From assembly GCA_017999235.1 (NCBI GenBank), contig JAGOBN010000346.1:1-5204 (forward strand): a DNA stretch of 5,204 nt. The letters are read 5' to 3'. Origin of the DNA: Anaerolineales bacterium (GTDB lineage: Bacteria; Chloroflexota; Anaerolineae; Anaerolineales; UBA6663). Below are positions 1 through 5,204 of this stretch, one piece after another (position 1 is the stretch's first letter; each line of letters begins with the position of its first letter). Both the position numbers and the translations under genes were made by a program. Below the pieces are notes generated by a model. The model searched no databases, was not told where the DNA came from, and worked only from the letters and a program-made list of their open reading frames with translations.

Positions 1-393
1 GTGACGCTCAGCCTCGAGCTGGCGCCGGACCTGCCGGCGACCGTGGCATTGGACCGCGAACGAATTGGGCAGGTGCTGGGCAACCTGCTGGCCAACGCCC
101 TGCGCCACACCCCGGAGGGCGGGCGGGTGACGGTGGCGTGCGCGCCGGCCGGGGCTGCCGGCGGCGTGCAGTTCACGGTGGCCGACACCGGCGCCGGCAT
201 CCCGCCGGAGGCGCTGGCCCACATCTTTGAGCGTTTTTATCGGGCGGATCGCGGCCGGGCGCGCAGTGACGGCGGGACCGGCCTCGGCTTGGCCATCGCC
301 CGACAATTGGTGGAAGCCCACGGCGGCCAGATCTGGGCGGAGAGCGCGCCCGGCGCGGGCACGCGGGTGGCGTTCAGCCTGCCCGGCGGCTGA
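1..393 (+). CDS. Sensor histidine kinase, C-terminal ATPase domain (5' partial)
   Basis: This is the catalytic end of a two-component sensor kinase, the domain that binds ATP and phosphorylates a histidine in the upstream dimerisation domain. The reading frame is open at base 1, so the GTG there is probably an internal valine; the sensor, membrane and DHp regions lie outside the window. Counting from base 1, the HATPase_c motifs appear in order: N box around residues 23-37 (QVLGNLLANALRH), G1 box DTGAGIP at 62-68, F box FERFYR at 76-81 and G2 box GTGLGL at 92-97, then the usual AHGGQIWAES strand region. All expected ATP-binding motifs are intact and the protein ends normally with TGA right after the domain, as in HPK1-type kinases such as PhoR/BaeS relatives. 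The signal sensed and the partner regulator cannot be told from here. The next gene is convergent, so any response regulator would lie upstream. Confidence 0.95.
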   Translation: MTLSLELAPDLPATVALDRERIGQVLGNLLANALRHTPEGGRVTVACAPAGAAGGVQFTVADTGAGIPPEALAHIFERFYRADRGRARSDGGTGLGLAIARQLVEAHGGQIWAESAPGAGTRVAFSLPGG

Positions 394-405
394 GAGTCAC
401 GGGCA
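380..405. terminator. Hairpin spanning two convergent stop codons (candidate bidirectional terminator)
   Basis: TGCCCG (380-385) pairs with CGGGCA (400-405), leaving a 14-base loop that contains the histidine kinase TGA (391-393) and the last codon bases of the convergent radical SAM gene. A short stem centred on a convergent junction is where a shared terminator would be expected. There is no T-run on either side and the stem is only 6 bp, so termination is inference. Confidence 0.25.
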
Positions 406-1692
406 CTGGATCACGCCCTGCGCCCACAGGCACCCGCCGCAGGCGGGGAAGGCGTTGCCGAGGCAGTCTTCTTCGTTCGCTTCCGAGAGCTCACAGCCGC
501 CGCAGAACGTGCAGGGCGCGAAGGCGAAACTCTGCACGCGCTGGCGGTAGGCGGTGTAGTCTGGGTCGTTCCAGATTTCGTTCAACGTCTTTTCCCCCAC
601 CCGCCCCACCACATGCCGGCGGTTGAGCCGCGGCTTCCCATGCAGATAGCTCACATGCGTGTGCATGAGCGGCCAGCACGGGCTGACCTCGCCGGTCCAA
701 GCCACCGACATCGTCCCGCCTTCAATGTAATTGCAGACGTCATTGGCGCCGCCCCAGTTGTAGCCGGCGTAGCTGACGTTGTAGCCGGCCTGAAACGCCT
801 GCAGCAGGGCTTCGCGGGTCTGGCCCTCAAAATCCATCTTGGGCAGGGAGAGATGCGGCACCCGCGCCGAGGGCGTGTAGGTTAGATCACTCAACGCGCG
901 GCGGTAGAGTTGTTCTTTTTGCAGTTCCGGTGTCACCGGCAGGACGTTGCTCACGCTGAAGTGCTGGGCGCCCAGACGGCGGCCCAACTGCAAAACCTGG
1001 GGCAGGTCGGCGATGTTGCGGCGCATGGCCACGAACGCGATGCCGATCTCCGGCCGCGGGTGGTGGCTGCCGCGGCGCAGCTTGCGAAAGCGCGTGAGAT
1101 TCTCCAGGACGTGCGGCAGTTCCGCGCCCAGGCGCACATCCGCGTAGCTCTCGGGCGAGGCACCGTCCAGCGACACCCAGAGCACATCCAACTCCGCCTC
1201 AATCAAGTCCCGGGCTTTGCGTTCCGTAAGCAGCGTGCCGTTGGTGATCAGCTCCACGCGCGCGCCCAGGGCTTTCGCCTGGGCCACCCATTCGACCGTG
1301 CGCTTGTGGAAGAGCGGCTCGCCGATGCCGCCAAAGTAGACGGTGGGGACGGGGTCCAGCGCGCGCAGGCCGGCCAGGATGGCCGCGAAGGTTTCGTCCG
1401 TCATCCGGCCGAGGGCGTCGTCCCAGCCGTGCCGGAAACAGGTGACGCAATCGAGGTTGCAGGCGTTGGTGGGCTCGACGTAGACCTTGGCCAGGTGCAT
1501 AACCGGCCGGTGCAGGCGCAGGCTGTTGGGCATCTCTTCCAGCCGCACCTGGGCGCCCGGCGTCAGGCCGAGCTGGGCGGTGACCTCCGCCGGCAGGACC
1601 AGCCGGCCCTGCTCGTCCACGTGCGCCCATTCCGCCTTGGTCTTCACCGGCCGGCTGATCAGGGTCTGCCGGTAGATATCTTTCAATTCCAT
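397..1692 (-). CDS. Radical SAM/SPASM protein with N-terminal AbrB-like domain; possible tungsten-oxidoreductase maturase
   Basis: The product has 431 residues. Residues about 20-62 look like a SpoVT/AbrB swapped-hairpin domain (EQGRLVLPAEVTAQLGLTPG). The radical SAM core follows, with CNLDCVTC at 78-85 (C78, C82, C85) for the SAM-binding 4Fe-4S cluster, GGIGEP at 121-126, ITNGT at 149-153 and SLDG at 174-177. A SPASM-type region supplies C320-X13-G-X4-C339, then C394, C397, C400, C410, C418, C421 and C430 for auxiliary clusters. Such enzymes cleave SAM reductively and modify peptides or cofactors in the cytoplasm. The CFR-x2-W segment after the cluster and the CGGC...CGGCLWAQG tail remind me of the Cmo/tungsten-cofactor oxidoreductase maturase family; this is recalled similarity, not a search, and no aldehyde ferredoxin oxidoreductase gene is visible. 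The ATG at 1692 is chosen because a purine-rich GAAGGCGGGTGG precedes it and the AbrB domain starts soon after. A GTG at 1818 would add 42 low-complexity residues. It converges on the kinase gene with a 3-base gap. Confidence 0.85.
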   Translation of the reverse strand: MELKDIYRQTLISRPVKTKAEWAHVDEQGRLVLPAEVTAQLGLTPGAQVRLEEMPNSLRLHRPVMHLAKVYVEPTNACNLDCVTCFRHGWDDALGRMTDETFAAILAGLRALDPVPTVYFGGIGEPLFHKRTVEWVAQAKALGARVELITNGTLLTERKARDLIEAELDVLWVSLDGASPESYADVRLGAELPHVLENLTRFRKLRRGSHHPRPEIGIAFVAMRRNIADLPQVLQLGRRLGAQHFSVSNVLPVTPELQKEQLYRRALSDLTYTPSARVPHLSLPKMDFEGQTREALLQAFQAGYNVSYAGYNWGGANDVCNYIEGGTMSVAWTGEVSPCWPLMHTHVSYLHGKPRLNRRHVVGRVGEKTLNEIWNDPDYTAYRQRVQSFAFAPCTFCGGCELSEANEEDCLGNAFPACGGCLWAQGVIQCP

Positions 1693-1776
1693 GCGCCACC
1701 CGCCTTCACAAAACCGCCTATTGCACTCCAGTTTAGACAGGCCGGGGCGCGATGCTAGGTGTGTTCTGTCATCCGG

Positions 1777-1804
1777 CCGGCCGCCAAGTGTCATGTGGCG
1801 CCGG
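1777..1804 (-). terminator. GC-rich bulged hairpin after the 201-residue protein gene
   Basis: On the + strand CCGGCCGCC (1777-1785) pairs with GGCGCCGG (1797-1804), giving eight G-C pairs with one bulged base and an 11-base loop. It lies about 24 bases beyond the stop codon of the minus-strand gene at 1828-2433 and 85 bases before the radical SAM start at 1692. It could end that transcript or protect its 3' end. There is no T-run after it, so it is not a canonical intrinsic terminator. The rest of the 1693-1827 gap shows no clear promoter. Confidence 0.3.
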
Positions 1805-1827
1805 CGGCATGGAATCACCGCGCTGAC

Positions 1828-2433
1828 CTAGCCCGGCGACAGATACCGCAACAGGTGCGCGGCCCAACTATCGAAGCGGCCCGGCCGCGCCGCCAGGCCG
1901 GCCAGCGCCGGCTGCAACGGCGCGAACGCCGCCCGGTCGGCGCTCGAGTCCAACAGATAATCCAGCTGCGAGAGGGCCGCGCCCGCAATCACGGGATCGG
2001 TGTGCGCCAGCAGTTGGCCGGCCGCCGCCCATTCGGCTTGGGCCACGTGCTGTTCAAAGACGCTGCGCGCCGCAAAGCGCCGGGTGGCCTCATGCGGATG
2101 GTCGAGCGCCGCCGCTTGCTCCGCCTGCCGCGCCGCATACTCGTCCGCCGTGAGAAAGCGCCGGGCCTGCGTCGGCGTCAGACGCCGCAGCTCCTCCGAA
2201 TCCTCACTGCCATTGACCAGGTACTCGTAGGTCAGGTCGTATTGGTAATACGTCCCGCACAGCGAACAGCGCCGGAAATGGTGGCGCTCGACGTCGCGGT
2301 ATTCCGCCGCGACCAGCTCCAGTTGGCCGGCGGCCGGCTCGAGCGAGGTCGTGTTCTCGGGCCACCCGTACTTGGAGAAAGACGTATCCACATCGCCGAG
2401 CTGGCGGCAGATCTCACAATCCACTAACAGCAT
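1828..2433 (-). CDS. Uncharacterised protein with two CxxC pairs (zinc-ribbon-like) and helical tail
   Basis: The product has 201 residues and no family whose function I can name. The N-terminal third carries CEIC (C6, C9) and RRCSLCGTYY (C56, C59), a spacing that fits a four-cysteine zinc site. Between and after them is a conserved-looking acidic and aromatic stretch (SKYGWPENT at 20-28, YEYLVNGSEDSEELRRLT at 69-86). I recall similar CxxCGxYY...NGSE proteins as hypotheticals in several phyla, but cannot verify this. Residues about 90-200 are alanine-rich and predicted helical, with HEAT-like or tetratricopeptide-like character (HPHEATRRFAARSVFEQHVAQ). There is no signal peptide or membrane segment, so it is probably cytoplasmic. 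The ATG at 2433 is well supported by GGAGG six bases upstream (2440-2444). The gene is divergent from the helicase, with 73 bases between the two start codons, and lies upstream of the radical SAM gene on the same strand. A link to either neighbour is unproven. Confidence 0.8.
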   Translation of the reverse strand: MLLVDCEICRQLGDVDTSFSKYGWPENTTSLEPAAGQLELVAAEYRDVERHHFRRCSLCGTYYQYDLTYEYLVNGSEDSEELRRLTPTQARRFLTADEYAARQAEQAAALDHPHEATRRFAARSVFEQHVAQAEWAAAGQLLAHTDPVIAGAALSQLDYLLDSSADRAAFAPLQPALAGLAARPGRFDSWAAHLLRYLSPG

Positions 2434-2439
2434 CGTCCG

Positions 2440-2444
2440 CCTCC
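2440..2444 (-). promoter_or_regulatory. Ribosome binding site of the 201-residue protein gene
   Basis: GGAGG on the minus strand lies six bases before the ATG at 2433. It fixes that start codon. No clear -35/-10 pair for this gene is visible in the short divergent gap. Confidence 0.75.
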
Positions 2445-2490
2445 CTGTTTGAACCCCGGAGCCGGCCGCTCGCTTTCAACGGCGGCCTGC

Positions 2491-2496
2491 TACAAT
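2491..2496 (+). promoter_or_regulatory. -10 box TACAAT in front of the helicase gene
   Basis: TACAAT matches TATAAT at five of six positions and stands out in GC-rich surroundings. Transcription from it would begin at about 2502-2507, right at the ATG at 2507, so the mRNA would be leaderless or nearly so. No good -35 is seen at 16-18 bases; TTTCAA at 2474-2479 is only 11 bases away. Confidence 0.5.
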
Positions 2497-2506
2497 GCCC
2501 GCCGCT

Positions 2507-4432
2507 ATGGCCCCGCTCTCCGCTGAGACTCATTTTAGCCGACTCGTCCGTGGGCTCGATCTGGAAGCCGAGGCCGAGGCGCAGTCCCTGCTGGATGACC
2601 TGCGGCGCGGCACGCCGGCCGAAGCCGAAGCGGCCGGCCGGACCCTGCTCGACCTCGTCATCCGCGACGAGGCCGCCGGCCTGGGCGGACGCGCCCTGCT
2701 CACCCTCGGCAAACGCAACCAGACGCTCGCGCTGCCGTGGACGCGCCTGCGGCCCGGCTCGCCGGTCCTGCTTTCAGAGCTGGGGGTCCCGGCGGCCGAC
2801 CCGGCCGGCTGGCGCGGCGTGGTCAGCCGCGTCCAACGCGAGGCGATAGAAGTGGCCTTCCCGCAGTGGCCGGAGCCGGAGGCCGAGCGGCCGGTCTTCC
2901 GGCTGGATCACGCCACGGACGAAGTGGCGCGCCAACGCCTGCGGCAGGCGCTGGAGGCCGCGCGCACCGCCGCCGGCGGCCGGCTGGCCGCGCTGCGCGA
3001 GGTGCTGTTGGCCCAGCGGCCGGCCCGCTTTCAACCGGACGCGGCGGTGGAGGCCCTCGACGCCGGCTTGAACGACTCCCAGCGCACGGCCGTGCGCTTC
3101 GCGCTCACCGCCGAAGACGTGGCCGTCATTCACGGGCCGCCCGGCACCGGCAAGACCACCACCCTCGTCGAATTGATCCGCCAGATCACGCGCCGCGGCC
3201 AGACCGTATTGGCGTGCGCGCCCAGCAACCTGGCCGTGGATAACCTGCTCGAACGGCTGGCGGCGGCCGGCGAGCCGGTCTTGCGCCTGGGGCATCCCGC
3301 CCGCGTCCTGCCCGAACTGCGCGAGCACACGCTGGATCTGCTGGTGGAGCGCCATCCCGACAGCCGGCGCGCCGAAAAGCTCACCCGCGAAGCCCGCGCC
3401 CTGCGCGCCCGCGCCGGCAAGTTCACGCGCGCCCGCCCGGAGCCCGGCGCCCGCCAAGCCCTGCGCCACGAGGCCGCCCAGATGCTGGCCGAGGCGCGCC
3501 GTCTGGAAACGGAGGTGGTGGACCGGCTGCTGGATGGCGCCCGCATCCTGTGCGCCACCACCACCGGGTTGGACGGCAGCCTGCTCGGCTCGCGCACATT
3601 TGATTGGTGCGTGCTGGACGAGGCCGGCCAGGGCGTGGAGCCGGCCGCCTGGATCCCGCTGCTGCGCGCCGACCGCCTGGTGCTGGCCGGCGATCATTGC
3701 CAACTGCCGCCGACGGTGGTCTCCCCGGAGGCCGCCGCCGCCGGCTATGGCGTCAGCCTGATGGAGCGCCTATTGAACGATGCCGGGCCGGAGCTGGCGC
3801 GCCTGCTCACCGTGCAGTACCGCATGCACGCCGCGATCATGGCCTTCTCGTCCGCCGAGTTTTACGCCGGCCAGTTGACGGCCGCCCCCGGCGTGCGCGC
3901 CCACCGGCTGTGCGATCTGCCCGGTGTGGCCGCTTGCGAACTGACCGAGACGCCGGTGCTCTTTGTGGACACGGCCGGCGCCGGCTACGACGAGGCGCCC
4001 GAGCCGGGCGGGGACAGCCGCCTGAATCCCTGGGAGGCGGAACTGGTGGCGCGCCAGGCGGAGGCGCTGCTGGCAGCCGGCCTGGCGCCGGCGCAGATCG
4101 CCGTCATCACCCCGTATGCGGCGCAAGCGCGCCGGCTGCGCGCCCGCCTGCTCCAGCCGGATTTGGAAGTAGACAGCGTGGACGGGTTCCAGGGACGGGA
4201 GAAGGAAGCGGTGCTGGTCTCGCTGGTCCGCTCGAACCGCGCCGGCGAGATTGGGTTCCTGGCGGACGTGCGGCGCATGAACGTGGCCTTGACGCGCGCC
4301 CGGCGCAAGCTGATCGTGGTCGGTGACAGCGCCACCGTGGCCGCGCACCCGTTCTACCAGCGGCTGGTGGCCCACTTTGAGGCCAGCGGCGCGTATCGGT
4401 CGGTGTGGGAGGACGAGCACCGGCCGGCCTAA
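2507..4432 (+). CDS. Superfamily 1 (UPF1/IGHMBP2-type) DNA/RNA helicase
   Basis: This complete 641-residue protein is an ATP-driven nucleic acid translocase of the SF1B group, whose studied members unwind DNA or RNA 5' to 3'. Residues about 1-180 resemble the IGHMBP2 N-terminus: a helical lead followed by a beta-barrel segment (LLTLGKR, VVSRVQREAIEVAF). The motor motifs are all present: Q motif with Q192, Walker A GPPGTGKT at 210-217, CAPSNLAVDNLLERL (motif Ia), DEAG at 371-374 (motif II), GDHCQLPP at 395-402 (motif III), QYRMH at 437-441 (motif IV), VDGFQGRE ending at 565 (motif V) and NVALTRAR at 592-599 (motif VI). A charged helical stretch at about 285-345 corresponds to the stalk of this family. 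No C-terminal R3H or zinc domain is seen. Its length is normal for bacterial members of TIGR00376. The ATG at 2507 is preferred to that at 2495 because the latter overlaps the -10 box and neither has a Shine-Dalgarno sequence. Its cellular substrate (DNA repair or R-loop/RNA) is not shown. Confidence 0.93.
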   Translation: MAPLSAETHFSRLVRGLDLEAEAEAQSLLDDLRRGTPAEAEAAGRTLLDLVIRDEAAGLGGRALLTLGKRNQTLALPWTRLRPGSPVLLSELGVPAADPAGWRGVVSRVQREAIEVAFPQWPEPEAERPVFRLDHATDEVARQRLRQALEAARTAAGGRLAALREVLLAQRPARFQPDAAVEALDAGLNDSQRTAVRFALTAEDVAVIHGPPGTGKTTTLVELIRQITRRGQTVLACAPSNLAVDNLLERLAAAGEPVLRLGHPARVLPELREHTLDLLVERHPDSRRAEKLTREARALRARAGKFTRARPEPGARQALRHEAAQMLAEARRLETEVVDRLLDGARILCATTTGLDGSLLGSRTFDWCVLDEAGQGVEPAAWIPLLRADRLVLAGDHCQLPPTVVSPEAAAAGYGVSLMERLLNDAGPELARLLTVQYRMHAAIMAFSSAEFYAGQLTAAPGVRAHRLCDLPGVAACELTETPVLFVDTAGAGYDEAPEPGGDSRLNPWEAELVARQAEALLAAGLAPAQIAVITPYAAQARRLRARLLQPDLEVDSVDGFQGREKEAVLVSLVRSNRAGEIGFLADVRRMNVALTRARRKLIVVGDSATVAAHPFYQRLVAHFEASGAYRSVWEDEHRPA

Positions 4433-4433
4433 C

Positions 4434-4452
4434 CCCGCTCTCCGTCAGCGGG
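4434..4452 (+). terminator. Hairpin directly after the helicase stop codon
   Basis: CCCGCT (4434-4439) and AGCGGG (4447-4452) form a perfect 6-bp stem with a 7-base loop, beginning one base after the TAA at 4430-4432. The position suits a terminator, but GC-rich sequence rather than a T-run follows, so it may instead stabilise the 3' end. The neighbouring promoter-like sequence at 4474-4501 supports separate transcription units. Confidence 0.35.
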
Positions 4453-4473
4453 CGCCGGGTCTGGCGCTGTCTC

Positions 4474-4501
4474 TTGAAGCCCGCCTATTCAGGAGTACAG
4501 T
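4474..4501 (+). promoter_or_regulatory. Promoter-like -35/-10 pair for the small membrane protein
   Basis: TTGAAG (4474-4479, four of six matches to TTGACA) is separated by 16 bases from TACAGT (4496-4501, four of six matches to TATAAT). Transcription would begin near 4508, giving a leader of about 20 bases that still contains the AAGGGG ribosome binding site at 4513-4518. Confidence 0.45.
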
Positions 4502-4512
4502 GGAGGTATCAG

Positions 4513-4518
4513 AAGGGG
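4513..4518 (+). promoter_or_regulatory. Ribosome binding site deciding the membrane protein start
   Basis: AAGGGG lies eight bases before the ATG at 4527-4529. It favours this start over the in-frame GTG at 4500 and over the ATG at 4323, which would lie inside the helicase gene and add 68 residues of unlikely composition. Confidence 0.6.
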
Positions 4519-4526
4519 TTGCGCCG

Positions 4527-4982
4527 ATGTTAAAACTCCCTCCCTGGATTGACGCCCATCCCCAAGCGGCCCGGTTAGGCCTCGCGGCGTGGCTAGCGCT
4601 CTGGACGCTGACCTGTCTCACCTGGTTGTATGACGCGGCCGGCCGGTCTTTTGGCATGCACCCGGTGCTTTTCATCCTGCACCTGGCCGCGCCGGCGGTG
4701 GTGGGCGCCCGGCTGGGCGGGCGGGGCGGGCGGGCTTGGCCCAGTACCCGGGGGGCCATCCTGTTCTCGGCCGCCAGCTTCGCGGGCCTGTTGGTGTGGT
4801 CCGCGGCCCTCATCGGCCTCGGGCGCGTGGAACCTGGCCCGGAGGTCATGCCGGCCTGGGCCGGTATCGGGGAAGCGGCCGGCCTGGGCCTGGCCTACCT
4901 CGTCTGGGGTGGGGTTTGGGGCTGGGCCGGCTGGCTGGGCGCCCAACTGTTGCGCTGGCTGACGCGCCGGCCGGCTAAGTAA
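4527..4982 (+). CDS. Small integral membrane protein of unknown function
   Basis: The product has 151 residues and I do not recognise its family. It shows about four hydrophobic segments: roughly 16-35 (LGLAAWLALWTLTCLTWLY), 45-63 (HPVLFILHLAAPAVVGARL), 77-97 (AILFSAASFAGLLVWSAALIG) and 116-142 (rich in W, G and L). The loop at 64-76 is glycine- and arginine-rich and probably cytoplasmic by the positive-inside rule. The C-terminus RWLTRRPAK is also basic, so both ends and the middle loop would face the cytoplasm. There is no cleavable signal peptide, cysteine motif or catalytic motif. The gene begins 94 bases after the helicase stop, has its own promoter-like element and ribosome binding site, and is followed by a 176-base gap, so it is probably transcribed alone. 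Codon bias and the hydrophobic pattern support it being real; its role cannot be inferred from its neighbours. Confidence 0.75.
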   Translation: MLKLPPWIDAHPQAARLGLAAWLALWTLTCLTWLYDAAGRSFGMHPVLFILHLAAPAVVGARLGGRGGRAWPSTRGAILFSAASFAGLLVWSAALIGLGRVEPGPEVMPAWAGIGEAAGLGLAYLVWGGVWGWAGWLGAQLLRWLTRRPAK

Positions 4983-5024
4983 GGCCCATCCACCCTATCC
5001 CAATCAAAACAGTGGGCGGCAATG

Positions 5025-5053
5025 CCACAGCGACCCAGAGTTGGTCCCTGTGG
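5025..5053. repeat. 29-base near-perfect inverted repeat in the intergenic gap
   Basis: CCACAG-C-GACC (5025-5035) mirrors GGTC-C-CTGTGG (5043-5053): ten base pairs, one C-C mismatch and a 7-base centre. It lies 42 bases after the membrane gene stop and 105 bases before the next start codon. It could be a terminator hairpin without a T-run, or a dimeric repressor or activator operator. A weak promoter-like pair (TTGGTC 5041-5046, 17-base spacer, TATACC 5064-5069) overlaps its right arm, which would fit an operator. Confidence 0.5.
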
Positions 5054-5114
5054 ATTCGCTCCTTATACCGCGGGCTGGCCCCTTCATCGCGGCCCTGAAC
5101 TTGGCCCACGGCGC

Positions 5115-5120
5115 TATACT
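5115..5120 (+). promoter_or_regulatory. -10 box TATACT for the gene starting at 5159
   Basis: TATACT matches TATAAT at five of six positions and is followed by a T-run. Transcription would start near 5127, giving a leader of about 32 bases with the GGAGG site. The best -35 candidate, CTGAAC (5095-5100), matches TTGACA at only three positions and lies 14 bases away, so activator dependence or a different sigma factor preference is possible. Confidence 0.45.
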
Positions 5121-5146
5121 TTTTTTGGTTCCTATCCCCCCACTCT

Positions 5147-5151
5147 GGAGG
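5147..5151 (+). promoter_or_regulatory. Strong ribosome binding site GGAGG
   Basis: GGAGG lies seven bases before the ATG at 5159-5161, an ideal distance. It shows that a gene begins at the window edge although only a few codons are visible. Confidence 0.8.
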
Positions 5152-5158
5152 CCGCTTC

Positions 5159-5204
5159 ATGTGCTATGACAGCCAGGCTACCCCGCCGCTCCCGCCCGCG
5201 CCCG
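5159..5204 (+). CDS. Start of a gene, possibly dienelactone hydrolase family (3' partial)
   Basis: Fifteen codons are visible, reading MCYDSQATPPLPPAP, and then the window ends. The start is supported by GGAGG seven bases upstream and a -10 box at 5115-5120. A MCYD or MCHD start followed by a short proline-rich stretch (PPLPP) is what I recall from dienelactone hydrolase family proteins (alpha/beta hydrolases related to COG0412) in Chloroflexota and Actinomycetota. The catalytic Cys/Ser-Asp-His residues would lie downstream, outside the window, so the family call rests on 15 residues and memory only. That a real coding sequence starts here is much surer than its identity. Confidence 0.5.
   Translation, partial: MCYDSQATPPLPPAP

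Noticed and set aside
910..1758. Long plus-strand open frame opposite the radical SAM gene
   Set aside because: Its translation is rich in H, Q, R and A with no family motif. It is the antisense shadow of a gene with clear radical SAM and SPASM motifs.
1693..1818. Upstream GTG start for the radical SAM gene, adding 42 residues
   Set aside because: The extra residues are low in recognisable structure and run through the 1777-1804 hairpin. The ATG at 1692 is closer to the AbrB-like domain and has a purine-rich upstream sequence.
1759..2427. Plus-strand open frame of 222 residues opposite the 201-residue gene
   Set aside because: Arginine-rich composition without motifs. The opposite strand has paired CxxC motifs and an ideal GGAGG site.
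2449..2479. TTGAA/TTCAA inverted pair in the divergent gap as an operator
   Set aside because: Only five bases match in each arm, with a 21-base spacer, so chance is a sufficient explanation.
2774..3703. Minus-strand open frame of 309 residues within the helicase
   Set aside because: It lies opposite a complete helicase with all motor motifs. Long antisense frames are expected in GC-rich coding DNA.
4323..4526. Longer start for the membrane protein, overlapping the helicase gene
   Set aside because: The added segment is an out-of-frame reading of helicase codons, rich in R, P, S and T, and the start at 4527 has its own ribosome binding site.
4975..5160. Minus-strand 61-codon frame with a hydrophobic C-terminal stretch
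   Set aside because: It overlaps the membrane gene stop and the promoter and ribosome binding site of the next gene, has no ribosome binding site within the window evidence, and its hydrophilic front looks random. A small protein is not excluded, but the support is too weak.

Overview
The window is GC-rich DNA, with strong use of GCC, CGC, CTG and GGC codons and many CCGGCC/GCCGGC hexamers. It looks like a bacterial chromosome. The compact mixed-strand layout, single-gene transcription units, -10 boxes of the TACAAT/TATACT type and the last gene's MCYD... start would suit a member of the Chloroflexota (Anaerolineae-like). This taxonomic guess is inference only; other high-GC phyla are not excluded. 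I see no mobile element, CRISPR array, tRNA or rRNA. No gap between genes exceeds 300 bases; the longest is 4983-5158.

Layout. (1) Positions 1-393 (+) hold the C-terminal ATPase domain of a sensor histidine kinase whose front lies outside the window. (2) Its stop codon is 3 bases from that of a convergent gene (397-1692, -) for a radical SAM protein. That protein has an AbrB-like N-terminal domain, a CX3CX2C iron-sulfur motif and a cysteine-rich SPASM-type C-terminus, and it resembles maturases of tungsten-cofactor oxidoreductases (Cmo-like). (3) Upstream on the same strand, 1828-2433 (-) encodes a 201-residue uncharacterised protein with two CxxC pairs and a helical tail. (4) Divergent from it, 2507-4432 (+) encodes a complete superfamily 1 helicase of the UPF1/IGHMBP2 type, apparently started from a leaderless or nearly leaderless mRNA. 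(5) 4527-4982 (+) encodes a 151-residue small membrane protein with its own promoter-like sequence and ribosome binding site. (6) 5159-5204 (+) is the first 15 codons of another gene behind a strong ribosome binding site; its start resembles dienelactone hydrolase family proteins.

The genes do not form one obvious pathway. Every strand change and every gap of more than about 60 bases suggests an independent transcription unit. The items most worth a second look are the AbrB-radical SAM fusion with its unusual C-terminal cysteine spacing, the helicase start that overlaps a -10 box, and a 29-base near-perfect inverted repeat (5025-5053) between the membrane gene and the last gene. I found no convincing evidence of a wholly new multi-gene system in these 5.2 kb.
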